This document shows positions 1 through 7,699 of a stretch of DNA of 11,370 nucleotides, one piece after another. The stretch is from NCBI GenBank assembly GCA_947595415.1, contig CANQER010000026.1, positions 1 to 11,370 of the forward strand, read 5' to 3'. Both the position numbers and the translations under genes were made by a program. Under the pieces are notes generated by a model that was not told the DNA's origin, made no database searches, and worked only from the letters and a program-made list of their open reading frames with translations. This DNA is from an uncultured Bacilli bacterium (GTDB taxonomy: Bacteria; Bacillota_I; Bacilli_A; RF39; UBA660). Each line of letters begins with the position of its first letter. Within the stretch, counting starts at the first letter, position 1.

Positions 1-99
1 ATCAACTTTAGTTTTTGATATTATTTTTTTACGATTAATTTTTTTAAATTAACATTGTATCTAGGTTATAAAAATTATTATTATAATTTTGTGTTTTAG

Positions 100-138
100 T
101 TCAGTTATTCAAATTTTTTGAGTAACTGAATTTTTATT
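100..138 (+). terminator. Intrinsic terminator for a plus-strand gene left of the window
   Basis: A 14-bp stem (100-113 with 117-130) closes a 3-nt loop and is followed by TTTTTATTT. The only non-Watson-Crick pair (108 with 122) is U-G in plus-strand RNA but A-C in minus-strand RNA, and only the plus side has a T tract, so it is oriented rightward. No plus-strand gene in the window precedes it, so it probably ends a transcript entering from the left. Confidence 0.75.
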
Positions 139-221
139 TAACTCTCCACTATCCAATTAAATCATATCATTTTCACATAATAAAAGCGAGTTATAATAAC
201 TTATTTGTCAAAAATAAGCAA

Positions 222-256
222 CAAAAGAAAAGACCATTGAATTTATCAACAGTCTT
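222..256 (-). terminator. Intrinsic terminator of the MMPL transporter gene (repeat-family copy 1)
   Basis: It lies 14 bp beyond the MMPL stop codon. On the minus strand, 256-246 (AAGACTGTTGA) pairs with 240-230 (TCAATGGTCTT) over 11 bp with a 5-nt loop, followed by TTTTCTTTTG. Two central pairs are G-U wobbles in minus-strand RNA and would be A-C mismatches in plus-strand RNA, which sets the direction. The hairpin is almost identical to the one at 7732-7761 behind the FN3-like gene. Confidence 0.75.
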
Positions 257-269
257 AAACTACATTAAC

Positions 270-3200
270 TTATTTTTCTTTATAATAGCCTTTTCTACAA
301 ATTAGTTTATCAGTTGTCGCAAGGACACCAGGTAAAACAAATAAAATCAAAATCACTGAAACAAATGTCCCCTCAGAAATTGTTTCACATATCTTAGCAG
401 CAATCATAGAAGCAAATCCTGATACTACTAAAGTAACAATTATTAAAATTGAAGATGAACTAATTATTGTATTTATTGACCTATTATAAGCATTAATAAC
501 AGAATCTTTTATCCCCATAGTTAATCGTGATTCACGATAATATGAAGTATAAACAATTGCATAATCTATGGTTGCTCCCATAAGTATCGCTTGAACAATC
601 AACAAAGATATAAAATAAACTGATCCTCCTGCTACTGAAATAGCACTCATCGTTAAATACACAGCTGTTTGAATAATTAACACTAAAACAATAGGAATAA
701 TTAAATCTTTAAACGTAATAGCTACCACAAGGAAAATAAATATCATCGTTAATATAGTAATTTTATTTAACTCACTATTAAATGTCCTACTCATTTCTAC
801 TGCCATATTCGAGTTTCCAACTATATATATATCATCCTTACCCTTAATCTCATTTTCAATCGAATTAATAAATTTATAAGTATCTTTATCTTCAAAATTA
901 TACATAGTATTTAATACAACCCTTGAATACTTATCTGACACAATCAAATCTTTAGATTTGTCAATAGTTTTTTTAGAATCCATAATTAATGTCTTCTTTT
1001 TAAAGTTTAGAAAATCATTAAATCTTTCATCTGTTATAATATCTAAATTCAAGTAATTGATAAACTTTTCAACTGTCATTGTCCAAGACTTGTCATATTC
1101 TTTACTACTTCCATAATACATATAAACTAACTCAATTAAAGTTTTATCCAAATTATCACTTAAATTACTTAGTAGATTGTAACTTTCATTCGATGTATAT
1201 TTTAAATCATTTAACGAATTAGCCATTAAAATATTTATTGTTGTTAGTTTTTCTTTATTGTCTTTATCAAAATTAGCTGAATAATCTTTATTATTCATTA
1301 CATCTTTCACAATAAAATCAACATAATTTTTTAAAGAAATCTTATTATTTGATTTAATATATTTAGTATTATACAAACCAAAAAGTAAACTTACTGTATC
1401 ATTATCTATACCTAATAATGAACCTAACTTAGAAGATGAAAGTTTTTCTTTATTTATAGATTTAATTATTACCCTTTTAACAACATTTAACTCATCTATC
1501 ATAGAGTTAGATATTTTACCAGATAATAACTTATCATCTTTATTATTTAAGATTAGATTCACAAACTCAAGTGGTGTCAATGTTGTGGAAAAGTGGTTAT
1601 AGTCATAAACTCCAAATATCTGTTTTACCTCATTTTCATCTATGCTAATTATCTTACTTATATTTTTATAATCATAACTATTTTTAGTATTATTAACTAT
1701 TAGATAAGCTAAATTTAAAGTATCATTAACATTAGCTAAATATGAAGTCAACAAAGGATTAGATTTATTAGCATATAGAAAATTAATTAACTCTTTAACA
1801 GAAATTTTAATATTTTTAGTTTTATAATCATTAAAACCATATACTACCCTTACAACATCTTTGTCTTTTTGAAGTATATTAGCTAACTGATTAGTACTAT
1901 AAGATTGTGTAATATTTTCTAACATACCTTTTAAATTAGTTAAAAATGATAATGTTGTACTATCTAAATTTTGTACAATTTCTTGATTGTTAAATAGGAA
2001 ATTAATAAATTCTATAGGTGTTATTTGACTAGGAAGAACACTATCTAATTTTGCTTGTAAATTAATGTTTATTCCAAATTTTTGATATAAATCACTTTTT
2101 GTTAAAGGTTTATTGTAATATGCAATAATTTCTAATAAGTTTAAATCATCACTACTAAAATATGATTTATAACTAGGTATTTTAGATATCTCTAAAGCTG
2201 TTTTCGCAAAAGTATCTAAAGTTAACTTAGAATCTGTATTATAACCAGTATAATAAATATATAGAAGTGATAATATATCATCATCTAAATTTAAACCAAG
2301 TTTATTAAGTTGATCTTTCATCGTATTTTGATCTAAATTAGAATTTATAATATTATCATCACTTAAGGTTTTTAAAACCTCTAAAGAATTTATAACATTT
2401 TTATCAAACATATTTTTAAATTCATCTTGACTTGCCATATCAAGAGAAGTAATAGAAAACTCATGTAAAGTCATTTTAGTATTACTTTCTATTTTTGTTC
2501 TATAAAACAAAAACAACTGATTAACTGTATTTTGATCTATATTAAATAACTTAGAAATTTCATAAGCATCCATTTTTTGATTGGAATTTGTAATATTTCT
2601 TAATTGTTTTAACTTAGAAATAGTAGTTTTAGATAAACTCTTTGAATAATTTGGATCATTAACTATATCTTTTAACATAAAATCTAAAAATTCTTTGATC
2701 GTCATTTTTGTCTTAACATTTTTACTATTGTAATAAATTAATATATTTTTAGCATCTTCCTTTTTCATTCCTAAAATACTAGCTATTTCTTCGATATTTC
2801 TTTTTTGATTTATTAGTGATGGTGATATAAAATTTTCTAGTAAATTTATATTATCCTTGGTATTTTGATCTACCAAATCTTTAAAATTATTATTTGTATA
2901 AATATCAGATTTAATAAATGAAATAAAGTCATTTAAACTCATTTTGTTATCTTCATTTTGATTATAATATTTGTAATAGATAAGTTTAATTAAATAATCA
3001 TCAATTTTTGTATTTTGTCCTAAATCTTTAAACTTGTCATTTAATTTATCATAAGTTAATTCTTCATTGATAGTATTAGAATAACATAAAACTTGATCTA
3101 TTTTTTTATCTTTTTCTAATTTCTTACAATAAGAAGAAATAAAATCTTCATATTTATTGTTATAGACAATAGCTACTTGATTTATTGGTTTAAAAACAGC

Positions 3201-4295
3201 TCCAACTTTATCTTGTTCAGATCCAGTATAAAGAATTGCAATATTACCTTTTAAAAGGTAAGAAACGATAAAAATTCCAATGATTAAAATAGACTGTATA
3301 TATCTAGTTTTATATATATAATTACCTAGTTTAGTTAAATTAAACTTTGGTGATTTTTTTTGGGTTTTTAAAATCAAGTTGTCAAACATTAAAAGTAAAG
3401 CTGGTAGACAGAAGAATATACTGATTAAACTTAATAAAACCCCTTTAGCTAAAACAAACCCTAAATCTCTACCAATTGTAAAACTCATAAATATAAGGGC
3501 AAGTAAACCTACAATTGTCGTAACTGAACTACTTGATATTGATTTAAAAGAATGATATAAAGCTTCTTTCATAGCTTCTATTTTATTTAGATGAATTTTC
3601 TTTTCTTGTTTATATCTGTTAGATAACATAATAGAATAATCCATTGACAAAGCAAGTTGTAAAATAGCTACAATAGAATTAGTTATCGAAGATACACTAT
3701 CAAACATAATATTAGTACCTTTATTTATAAAGACAGCTATTCCAATAGAAATTAAGTAAAGCCATGGTTCAAGGTAAGAATCACTTATTATAATAAGAAT
3801 TATCATCGCACAAACTATCGCAAGACCTACTATCCATAACTGTAAAATTGGTTTATTTTCATCATAAATAGAACCACTCATACCTGCTGGTTTAAAGTTA
3901 TCTTTAACATAGTTATAAACATTACTAGCCTTTTTAGAATCAGCATAATCATCTACATTTAAAACATATAAAGTGTATTTATTTTTATTATATTCATCTG
4001 TATTTTCATATGAAACAGAACTTACACCCTTGATGTTTTCTAGTTTTTTTAAAGTATCGTTTTTATTTGTTAAATTTTTAAACATGACATTAAGTACTGA
4101 AGTATCTTCTTTAGGAAATTCTTCTTCCATTATGTCTTTACCAATTTTAGTTTCAGATGTTTTAGGAAGATATTCCATGATATCTTCATTTATATTAACT
4201 TTTGTCATTAAATGTAAACTAAAAATAGCCATTATTACAAATAACGCTAAAAATATATATCTTCCTTTTACAATAAAATTCGTTATTTTTCGCAT
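270..4295 (-). CDS. MMPL/RND-family membrane exporter with long extracytoplasmic repeat insertion
   Basis: This 1341-residue protein has the two-fold MMPL architecture: TM1 (about 12-30), an outer loop of about 115 residues, TM2-6 (about 151-305), TM7 (about 331-348), a very long outer region, then TM8-12 (about 1178-1325). Each half carries the family Asp-Tyr signature in a membrane helix, MDYSIMLSNR (D219, Y220) and IDYAIVYTSY (D1244, Y1245), matching the proton-relay position of RND exporters. Family members export lipids, lipopeptides or drugs by proton-motive force; the substrate here cannot be read from the sequence. The second outer loop, about 800 residues, carries some nine divergent repeats between two short porter-like segments (about 364-408 and 1122-1165). 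The protein is therefore longer than typical Firmicutes MMPL proteins. The start is supported by AGGAGG at 4302-4307, six bases upstream. A 35-codon ORF lies 39 bp upstream in the same unit. The family call is confident; substrate and role are unknown. Confidence 0.92.
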   Translation of the reverse strand: MRKITNFIVKGRYIFLALFVIMAIFSLHLMTKVNINEDIMEYLPKTSETKIGKDIMEEEFPKEDTSVLNVMFKNLTNKNDTLKKLENIKGVSSVSYENTDEYNKNKYTLYVLNVDDYADSKKASNVYNYVKDNFKPAGMSGSIYDENKPILQLWIVGLAIVCAMIILIIISDSYLEPWLYLISIGIAVFINKGTNIMFDSVSSITNSIVAILQLALSMDYSIMLSNRYKQEKKIHLNKIEAMKEALYHSFKSISSSSVTTIVGLLALIFMSFTIGRDLGFVLAKGVLLSLISIFFCLPALLLMFDNLILKTQKKSPKFNLTKLGNYIYKTRYIQSILIIGIFIVSYLLKGNIAILYTGSEQDKVGAVFKPINQVAIVYNNKYEDFISSYCKKLEKDKKIDQVLCYSNTINEELTYDKLNDKFKDLGQNTKIDDYLIKLIYYKYYNQNEDNKMSLNDFISFIKSDIYTNNNFKDLVDQNTKDNINLLENFISPSLINQKRNIEEIASILGMKKEDAKNILIYYNSKNVKTKMTIKEFLDFMLKDIVNDPNYSKSLSKTTISKLKQLRNITNSNQKMDAYEISKLFNIDQNTVNQLFLFYRTKIESNTKMTLHEFSITSLDMASQDEFKNMFDKNVINSLEVLKTLSDDNIINSNLDQNTMKDQLNKLGLNLDDDILSLLYIYYTGYNTDSKLTLDTFAKTALEISKIPSYKSYFSSDDLNLLEIIAYYNKPLTKSDLYQKFGININLQAKLDSVLPSQITPIEFINFLFNNQEIVQNLDSTTLSFLTNLKGMLENITQSYSTNQLANILQKDKDVVRVVYGFNDYKTKNIKISVKELINFLYANKSNPLLTSYLANVNDTLNLAYLIVNNTKNSYDYKNISKIISIDENEVKQIFGVYDYNHFSTTLTPLEFVNLILNNKDDKLLSGKISNSMIDELNVVKRVIIKSINKEKLSSSKLGSLLGIDNDTVSLLFGLYNTKYIKSNNKISLKNYVDFIVKDVMNNKDYSANFDKDNKEKLTTINILMANSLNDLKYTSNESYNLLSNLSDNLDKTLIELVYMYYGSSKEYDKSWTMTVEKFINYLNLDIITDERFNDFLNFKKKTLIMDSKKTIDKSKDLIVSDKYSRVVLNTMYNFEDKDTYKFINSIENEIKGKDDIYIVGNSNMAVEMSRTFNSELNKITILTMIFIFLVVAITFKDLIIPIVLVLIIQTAVYLTMSAISVAGGSVYFISLLIVQAILMGATIDYAIVYTSYYRESRLTMGIKDSVINAYNRSINTIISSSSILIIVTLVVSGFASMIAAKICETISEGTFVSVILILFVLPGVLATTDKLICRKGYYKEK
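981..3068 (-). repeat. Nine-copy divergent helical protein repeat inside the MMPL transporter
   Basis: Residues about 410-1105 contain a recurring unit. A helix of the type SxLGIDxxxVxxLFxxYY is followed by a KMTxxEFxxFL motif and a leucine-rich stretch. The KMT-EF motif starts at residues 451, 530, 607, 690, 757, 830, 905, 985 and 1072, a period of 67 to 87 residues. Examples are KMTIKEFLDFM at 530 and KISLKNYVDFIV at 985. Conservation is at the pattern level, so the duplications are old. The motif loosely recalls an EF-hand helix, but no Asp-rich calcium loop is visible. A stalk or docking role is inference. Confidence 0.75.
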
Positions 4296-4334
4296 AGTAT
4301 CCCTCCTAAAAATATTATAAAGTTTTAGGTATTA

Positions 4335-4442
4335 CTATGTTTTTTTTATTTCTGGCATTATATTTAAAAGTATTAATTCAAAACGTTGTTTTTTTATAAG
4401 TTTTTTTATATTTTTACTACTTATATTTAAAACATTTTTCAT
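4335..4442 (-). CDS. Small 35-residue basic peptide upstream of the MMPL exporter
   Basis: This is an ATG-to-TAG frame of 35 codons, beginning MKNVLNISSKNIKKL and ending NIMPEIKKT. It has GAGGTG (4449-4454) six bases before the ATG and an extended -10 promoter just upstream (4466-4474). The peptide is strongly basic (eight Lys, one Arg, two Glu), has no cysteine and no signal peptide or full-length membrane helix; a short hydrophobic stretch (about 21-29) follows a Lys-rich amphipathic segment. Its stop lies 39 bp before the MMPL ATG with no terminator between, so both are likely co-transcribed. I do not recognise a family. It could be a peptide handled by the exporter, a leader ORF controlling its translation, or a chance frame in AT-rich DNA; promoter plus well-spaced Shine-Dalgarno argue against the last. 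Whether it is translated is inference. Confidence 0.5.
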   Translation of the reverse strand: MKNVLNISSKNIKKLIKKQRFELILLNIMPEIKKT

Positions 4443-4465
4443 TTTGCTCACCTCTGCAAATAAAT

Positions 4466-4474
4466 ATTATATCA
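4466..4474 (-). promoter_or_regulatory. Extended -10 promoter for the small ORF and MMPL gene
   Basis: On the minus strand the sequence reads TGATATAAT: a perfect TATAAT (4471-4466) with the TGn extension. No good -35 box is seen at 17-18 bp, which is common for extended -10 promoters. Transcription would start near 4459, about 17 nt before the small ORF ATG. The terminator at 4546-4574 separates it from the ezrA-flavodoxin unit. Confidence 0.55.
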
Positions 4475-4545
4475 CATAATTTAAAAATAAAATCATTTTT
4501 TTTACCCTACTTTATTTTATTCAAATTACTATATTAATTACTGAT

Positions 4546-4574
4546 AAAAAAAAGAACTAATTATTTTAGTTCTT
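4546..4574 (-). terminator. Intrinsic terminator of the ezrA-flavodoxin operon
   Basis: Ten bp past the flavodoxin stop, minus-strand AAGAACTAA (4574-4566) pairs with TTAGTTCTT (4560-4552) around a 5-nt loop and runs directly into a T tract (4553-4546). There is no T tract on the plus side, so it works leftward only. Confidence 0.85.
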
Positions 4575-4584
4575 AAAAATACTT

Positions 4585-5055
4585 TTATAAGTTAATATTT
4601 AACGATTCAACAAATGATTTAACATTAAACATGTTAAGATTTTTTCCCTCAACAATATTAGAGTTTAACAAATACTTTTTAAAGTCAAGTATTGATTCAG
4701 TTATACCACTTCCACCTGATGTACAAAAAGGAATTATTGTTTTGTTAGCTAAATCGTATTTTTCAATAAAAGTATTTATTTCTCTTGGGAAAGTACCCCA
4801 CCATATAGGATAACCTATAAAAATAGTATCATAAATAGATATATCTTGCATTTCTTCTATTTCTGGTCTTGAATTTAAGTCTTGCATTTCTAAACTACTT
4901 CTAGATTTACTATTACGCCAATCTAAATCTTCGTTTGTATAGGGTATTTTAGGTTTTATTTCTTGGATATCTGCTTTAGTTAGATTCGCTATTTCTTCTG
5001 CTACTTTTTTAGTTACGCCACTAAAACTTACATAAGTCACTAAAATTTTTCCCAT
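4585..5055 (-). CDS. Flavodoxin-like FMN-binding protein
   Basis: A 156-residue soluble protein of the flavodoxin fold, closest by motif to the flavodoxin_4 type of short Firmicutes flavodoxins. Visible features are the N-terminal strand and phosphate loop of the FMN site (ILVTYVSFSGVTKKVAEEI, with S10-T15 in the loop), a family-typical DLDW segment with the following SRSS (43-54), the aromatic flavin-contact stretch GYPIWWGTFP (81-90), and a second loop FCTSGGSG (110-117). Such proteins carry electrons or reduce small molecules through bound FMN; the partner is not evident here. The start is fixed by AGGAGGT (5061-5067) five bases before the ATG. It begins 23 bp after the ezrA stop with no promoter between, so it is probably co-transcribed with ezrA. 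A link to cell division is not implied by anything in the protein. Confidence 0.88.
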   Translation of the reverse strand: MGKILVTYVSFSGVTKKVAEEIANLTKADIQEIKPKIPYTNEDLDWRNSKSRSSLEMQDLNSRPEIEEMQDISIYDTIFIGYPIWWGTFPREINTFIEKYDLANKTIIPFCTSGGSGITESILDFKKYLLNSNIVEGKNLNMFNVKSFVESLNINL

Positions 5056-5078
5056 TTGTTACCTCCTATTTAATATTA

Positions 5079-6791
5079 TTAGTTTTCATAATAATTAAGT
5101 AGTTTTTCATATATACCTGGTTCTACTTTGTTTAAAATATTAATAGTTGATTCTAAAGATTTTTGGTATTCTCCTTTATAAAACAATACTTCTGAATAAG
5201 ATAATTCTTTATCTAAGTCTTCAACACTTGTTCTATAACGATTACCATAGACAATAGCCATTTCAGCAAACATAGCTGTTTTCATCATTTCTTTGGTACT
5301 ACTAAATAGTTTTAAAGCTAAATCTCTTGCGGTATCTACTCTTGTATTTAAAGTCGCAATTGTAATTGGGGTTTTATCTAATTCTTTTACTATTTCCTTA
5401 ATAGCTTCGCTTGCCTCATTTAATTCTGTATAATAACTCTTTGGAATAAGAGGTAAGTTGTAATCTCTTATTTGATCTTTTGATTCTTTTAAAATTATTT
5501 TGATTTCTTCTAATTGTTGTCTTGCTCTTAACTCGTCATCATGCATATTGCCTATATTAGAAAGTGAGGTATCTAAAATTTCTTCAATACGTGATAAACG
5601 CATTGTTAAAACTTCTATTTCTTTTGTTAGTTTTGAGTAAGCAAATGTATGATTACTAGTATGACCAACTAATACTTTATAATCATCATTGATATTTTTT
5701 AACTCTTCATTAACTTGGTTTAAAATATCCATCTCTTCATTAGATAAGTTGTATATTTTTTTAATATCATCTATTCCAGCAAATATTTCATTTACTAGTT
5801 TGTTTAATTTATCTAGTTTATTTTTAAATACTTTACTTGCATCTTCATAGGTTTTTCTTAAAACTTTTTCTTTTTCAAAATCAGTAAATAAGTTGTCAAA
5901 ATAATCTGATAAAACTTTTAATTCAAATAAACTATCTTCGATATTTAAAACTTTGCCACGATCTAAAATGTCACTTATTTTTTTATTAGCTTCTGATATA
6001 TTATCTTCAACATTTAGATAATCCAATGGATAGTTTTCTTTAACCATTTTATCATAAACTGATTTTACTTCTTCAATTTTTTTAGGAAGAATGGAAGTTG
6101 AAAGAAGAACGATTGAAGGAAGTTCTTCTATGACAACTTCCATATGTTTCAAAAGTTCATCAATAACCTTAACAATACTTGTAACTTCAGTATATTGATT
6201 TGTTTCCATGATTTTTTCAAAGTCTTCAAATCGTTTAGCTATATTTTCAAATTGTAAACTAACTGATTTACTAATAGGTCCATAAGAATTGGGATCTTCA
6301 TTATATTTTTTATATAAATCACGATATTTTGCTTTTAATTTAGTAATAATAGCTCTATTTCTTTCCTCACTAGTTGTGACTTGTTTTATTTCATTTAACA
6401 AAAAATCTGAACTAGTTTTTACTTTATATATTTCCATTTCTAGTTTGGCAATTTTATATAAAGCCCCTTTATAATCCATTTGGGAAATCAAATATTCAGC
6501 ATCCACAATCATATCTGTAAGTTTAGGGATTTGATTACCTTTTATATTATCTAAACGTTCTTTCCACTCATTATACATAAGTTCTAGTTTTTCATTTCTA
6601 GAAAAAGACTCTAACTTAGCTAACTCTGGTATAATAGGTGTACTGTCAATCATGTTTTTTTCAATTTCTAACTTTTCTAATTGTTTTTTTAAATTCTTAT
6701 TTTTACGATGTTGAATTACATTTAAAATACCTACTATAAGAACTACTGCCAAAAAAAACAAAGTTATAATAATAAGTAATATATTATCCAT
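5079..6791 (-). CDS. ezrA: Septation ring formation regulator EzrA
   Basis: EzrA is a membrane-anchored regulator of FtsZ-ring assembly in Firmicutes; it limits rings at the poles and helps couple division to wall synthesis. This copy is 570 residues with one N-terminal transmembrane helix (about 4-24), a basic stretch (RKNKNLKKQ) on the cytoplasmic side, then a long charged, mostly helical spectrin-like rod to the C-terminus. The diagnostic C-terminal block MAIVYGNRYR (511-520) followed by GEYQKSLESTINILNKVEPG is EzrA-typical; the GNRYR part corresponds to the conserved patch tied to midcell localisation in B. subtilis. The ATG at 6791 is preferred over an upstream in-frame GTG at 6839, because only the ATG has a Shine-Dalgarno (AGGTGA, 6796-6801) and gives the usual short N-terminus before the helix. 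It is divergent from rpsD and followed by the flavodoxin gene. Its presence implies FtsZ-based division. Confidence 0.93.
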   Translation of the reverse strand: MDNILLIIITLFFLAVVLIVGILNVIQHRKNKNLKKQLEKLEIEKNMIDSTPIIPELAKLESFSRNEKLELMYNEWKERLDNIKGNQIPKLTDMIVDAEYLISQMDYKGALYKIAKLEMEIYKVKTSSDFLLNEIKQVTTSEERNRAIITKLKAKYRDLYKKYNEDPNSYGPISKSVSLQFENIAKRFEDFEKIMETNQYTEVTSIVKVIDELLKHMEVVIEELPSIVLLSTSILPKKIEEVKSVYDKMVKENYPLDYLNVEDNISEANKKISDILDRGKVLNIEDSLFELKVLSDYFDNLFTDFEKEKVLRKTYEDASKVFKNKLDKLNKLVNEIFAGIDDIKKIYNLSNEEMDILNQVNEELKNINDDYKVLVGHTSNHTFAYSKLTKEIEVLTMRLSRIEEILDTSLSNIGNMHDDELRARQQLEEIKIILKESKDQIRDYNLPLIPKSYYTELNEASEAIKEIVKELDKTPITIATLNTRVDTARDLALKLFSSTKEMMKTAMFAEMAIVYGNRYRTSVEDLDKELSYSEVLFYKGEYQKSLESTINILNKVEPGIYEKLLNYYEN

Positions 6792-6795
6792 ATTA

Positions 6796-6801
6796 TCACC
6801 T
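6796..6801 (-). promoter_or_regulatory. Ribosome binding site that sets the ezrA start
   Basis: Minus-strand AGGTGA sits four bases before the ATG at 6791. The alternative GTG 16 codons upstream has no such sequence, and the candidate ezrA transcription start (near 6801) lies downstream of that GTG. Confidence 0.6.
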
Positions 6802-6807
6802 ATACCA

Positions 6808-6836
6808 ATTCTACCATATTTTTCGACTTTTTTTAA
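6808..6836 (-). promoter_or_regulatory. Candidate ezrA promoter
   Basis: On the minus strand TTAAAA (6836-6831) is separated by 17 bp from TAGAAT (6813-6808), which carries a TGG extension immediately upstream. The predicted start near 6801 leaves a leader of only about 10 nt containing the Shine-Dalgarno. The boxes are imperfect and the leader is unusually short, so this is tentative. Confidence 0.35.
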
Positions 6837-6908
6837 CACTATTTTGAAAATTAATTTGGCATTTTTAAAATTTTTTTAAATATTATTTTATAACTACATA
6901 TTTTTTAG

Positions 6909-6937
6909 TTGACTTATCCTTTAAAAAATAATATAAT
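6909..6937 (+). promoter_or_regulatory. Strong sigma-A-type promoter of rpsD
   Basis: TTGACT (6909-6914), a 17-bp spacer and a perfect TATAAT (6932-6937) form a near-consensus vegetative promoter. AT-rich DNA lies directly upstream (about 6865-6908), as in UP elements of ribosomal promoters. Transcription should start near 6944-6947, giving a leader of about 150 nt. Confidence 0.88.
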
Positions 6938-6943
6938 ATGTAT

Positions 6944-7096
6944 GCGAATGCATCTAGCAGCGTGTTTTGAAAACTGTAATTGTGTTTGTTACTATATAGG
7001 TTATTGTGTAACTTTGGCTGCAGAGTGAAGATATTCAAACAAACACCCTATAGTTTGGCAAAACAACCAGATGACATTTGATAGAAAGGAGTCATT
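6944..7096 (+). promoter_or_regulatory. Structured rpsD leader RNA, probable S4 autoregulatory element
   Basis: The region between the rpsD promoter and ATG is less AT-biased than its surroundings and can form a pseudoknot. Stem A pairs GTGTTTGTT (6982-6990) with AACAAACAC (7038-7046), nine perfect pairs. Stem B pairs TATAGG (6995-7000), inside the loop of stem A, with CCTATA (7047-7052) directly behind it. GCAGC (6957-6961) can also pair with GCTGC (7017-7021). In B. subtilis rpsD is known to be repressed by its own product through its leader, so an S4-binding site is the expected role. The Shine-Dalgarno AAAGGAG is at 7085-7091, five bases before the ATG. Structure is by eye and S4 binding is inferred. 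Confidence 0.65.
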
Positions 7097-7699
7097 ATGG
7101 CAAGATATACAGGTGCTTCCTATCGTAAATCTAGAAGACTTGGTTTTTCTACTTTAGAAAATGGTAAGGATTTAGCTAAAAAACCTTATGCTCCAGGACA
7201 ACATGGTCAAAAAAGAGCTAAAAAATTATCTAACTATGGTATTCAACTACAAGAAAAACAAAAACTTAGATTTATGTATGGGTTAAATGAAAAACAATTT
7301 AGAAGAATATTTGAAGATGCAGGTAAAATGAAAGGTGTTCATGGGGAAAACTTCTTTAAATTACTTGAAAGTCGTCTAGATAATTTAGTTTATAGAATTG
7401 GTTTTTCAACTACTAGAAAAGGTGCAAGACAACTAGTTAATCATGGACATATTACTGTAAATGGAAAAAAAGTAGATATCCCATCTTATCGTTGTAAACC
7501 TGGTGATGTAATTGGAATAAGAGAAAAAGATCAAAATTTAGCTATTATTAATTCTTCTTTGGAAAATACTTTAAATAGAGTTGAATTTGTAGCTTATGAT
7601 GAAAACAAAAAAACAGCTACTTATTTAAGATATCCTGAAAGAAGTGAACTTAATGCTGAAATAAATGAAGCTTTAATCGTTGAATTCTATAACAGATAA
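7097..7699 (+). CDS. rpsD: 30S ribosomal protein S4
   Basis: S4 is a primary 16S rRNA-binding protein that starts assembly of the 30S body and takes part in decoding fidelity. The 200-residue product matches Firmicutes S4 along its length: [16 protein letters not shown] at the N-terminus, [10 protein letters not shown] (31-40), [20 protein letters not shown], an S4 RNA-binding domain (about 92-155, including [11 protein letters not shown] and [13 protein letters not shown]), and the C-terminal [19 protein letters not shown]. The N-terminal zinc-binding cysteines found in some S4 forms are absent; the only Cys is C133, so this is the zinc-free form. The start is supported by AAAGGAG five bases upstream. 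It is the only plus-strand gene here: monocistronic, divergent from ezrA and convergent with the FN3-like gene. Regulation is probably by its own leader. Confidence 0.98.
   Translation: MARYTGASYRKSRRLGFSTLENGKDLAKKPYAPGQHGQKRAKKLSNYGIQLQEKQKLRFMYGLNEKQFRRIFEDAGKMKGVHGENFFKLLESRLDNLVYRIGFSTTRKGARQLVNHGHITVNGKKVDIPSYRCKPGDVIGIREKDQNLAIINSSLENTLNRVEFVAYDENKKTATYLRYPERSELNAEINEALIVEFYNR

Noticed and set aside
82..87. Plus-strand TATAAT near the left edge
   Set aside because: TTGTAT upstream is 21 bp away, no reading frame follows, and the terminator at 100-138 starts at once.
200..218. 7-bp hairpin (CTTATTT with AAATAAG)
   Set aside because: It is all AT apart from one pair and has no T tract on either side. 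Such hairpins are expected by chance at this base composition.
4314..4319. Second TATAAT between the small ORF and the MMPL gene
   Set aside because: There is no -35 box or TGn extension, and the AT-rich setting makes a chance match likely.
3973..4320. Plus-strand open frame of 115 codons opposite the MMPL N-terminus
   Set aside because: It lies wholly opposite a well-supported gene, has no recognisable domain, and is Phe/Ser/Leu-rich as expected from the complement of Lys/Asn-rich coding DNA.
6289..6474. Plus-strand 61-codon frame inside ezrA
   Set aside because: It is a complement shadow of the EzrA coiled-coil region with no independent evidence. The same applies to the frame at 4631-4813 inside the flavodoxin gene.
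6789..6839. GTG at 6839 as the ezrA start
   Set aside because: It has no Shine-Dalgarno and would add 16 residues before the membrane helix. The ATG at 6791 has AGGTGA in front and gives the normal EzrA N-terminus.
6944..7096. T-box or metabolite riboswitch in the rpsD leader
   Set aside because: No T-box consensus (AGGGTGGNACCGCG) and no terminator/antiterminator pair is present. The downstream gene is rpsD, so an S4-type leader is the simpler reading.
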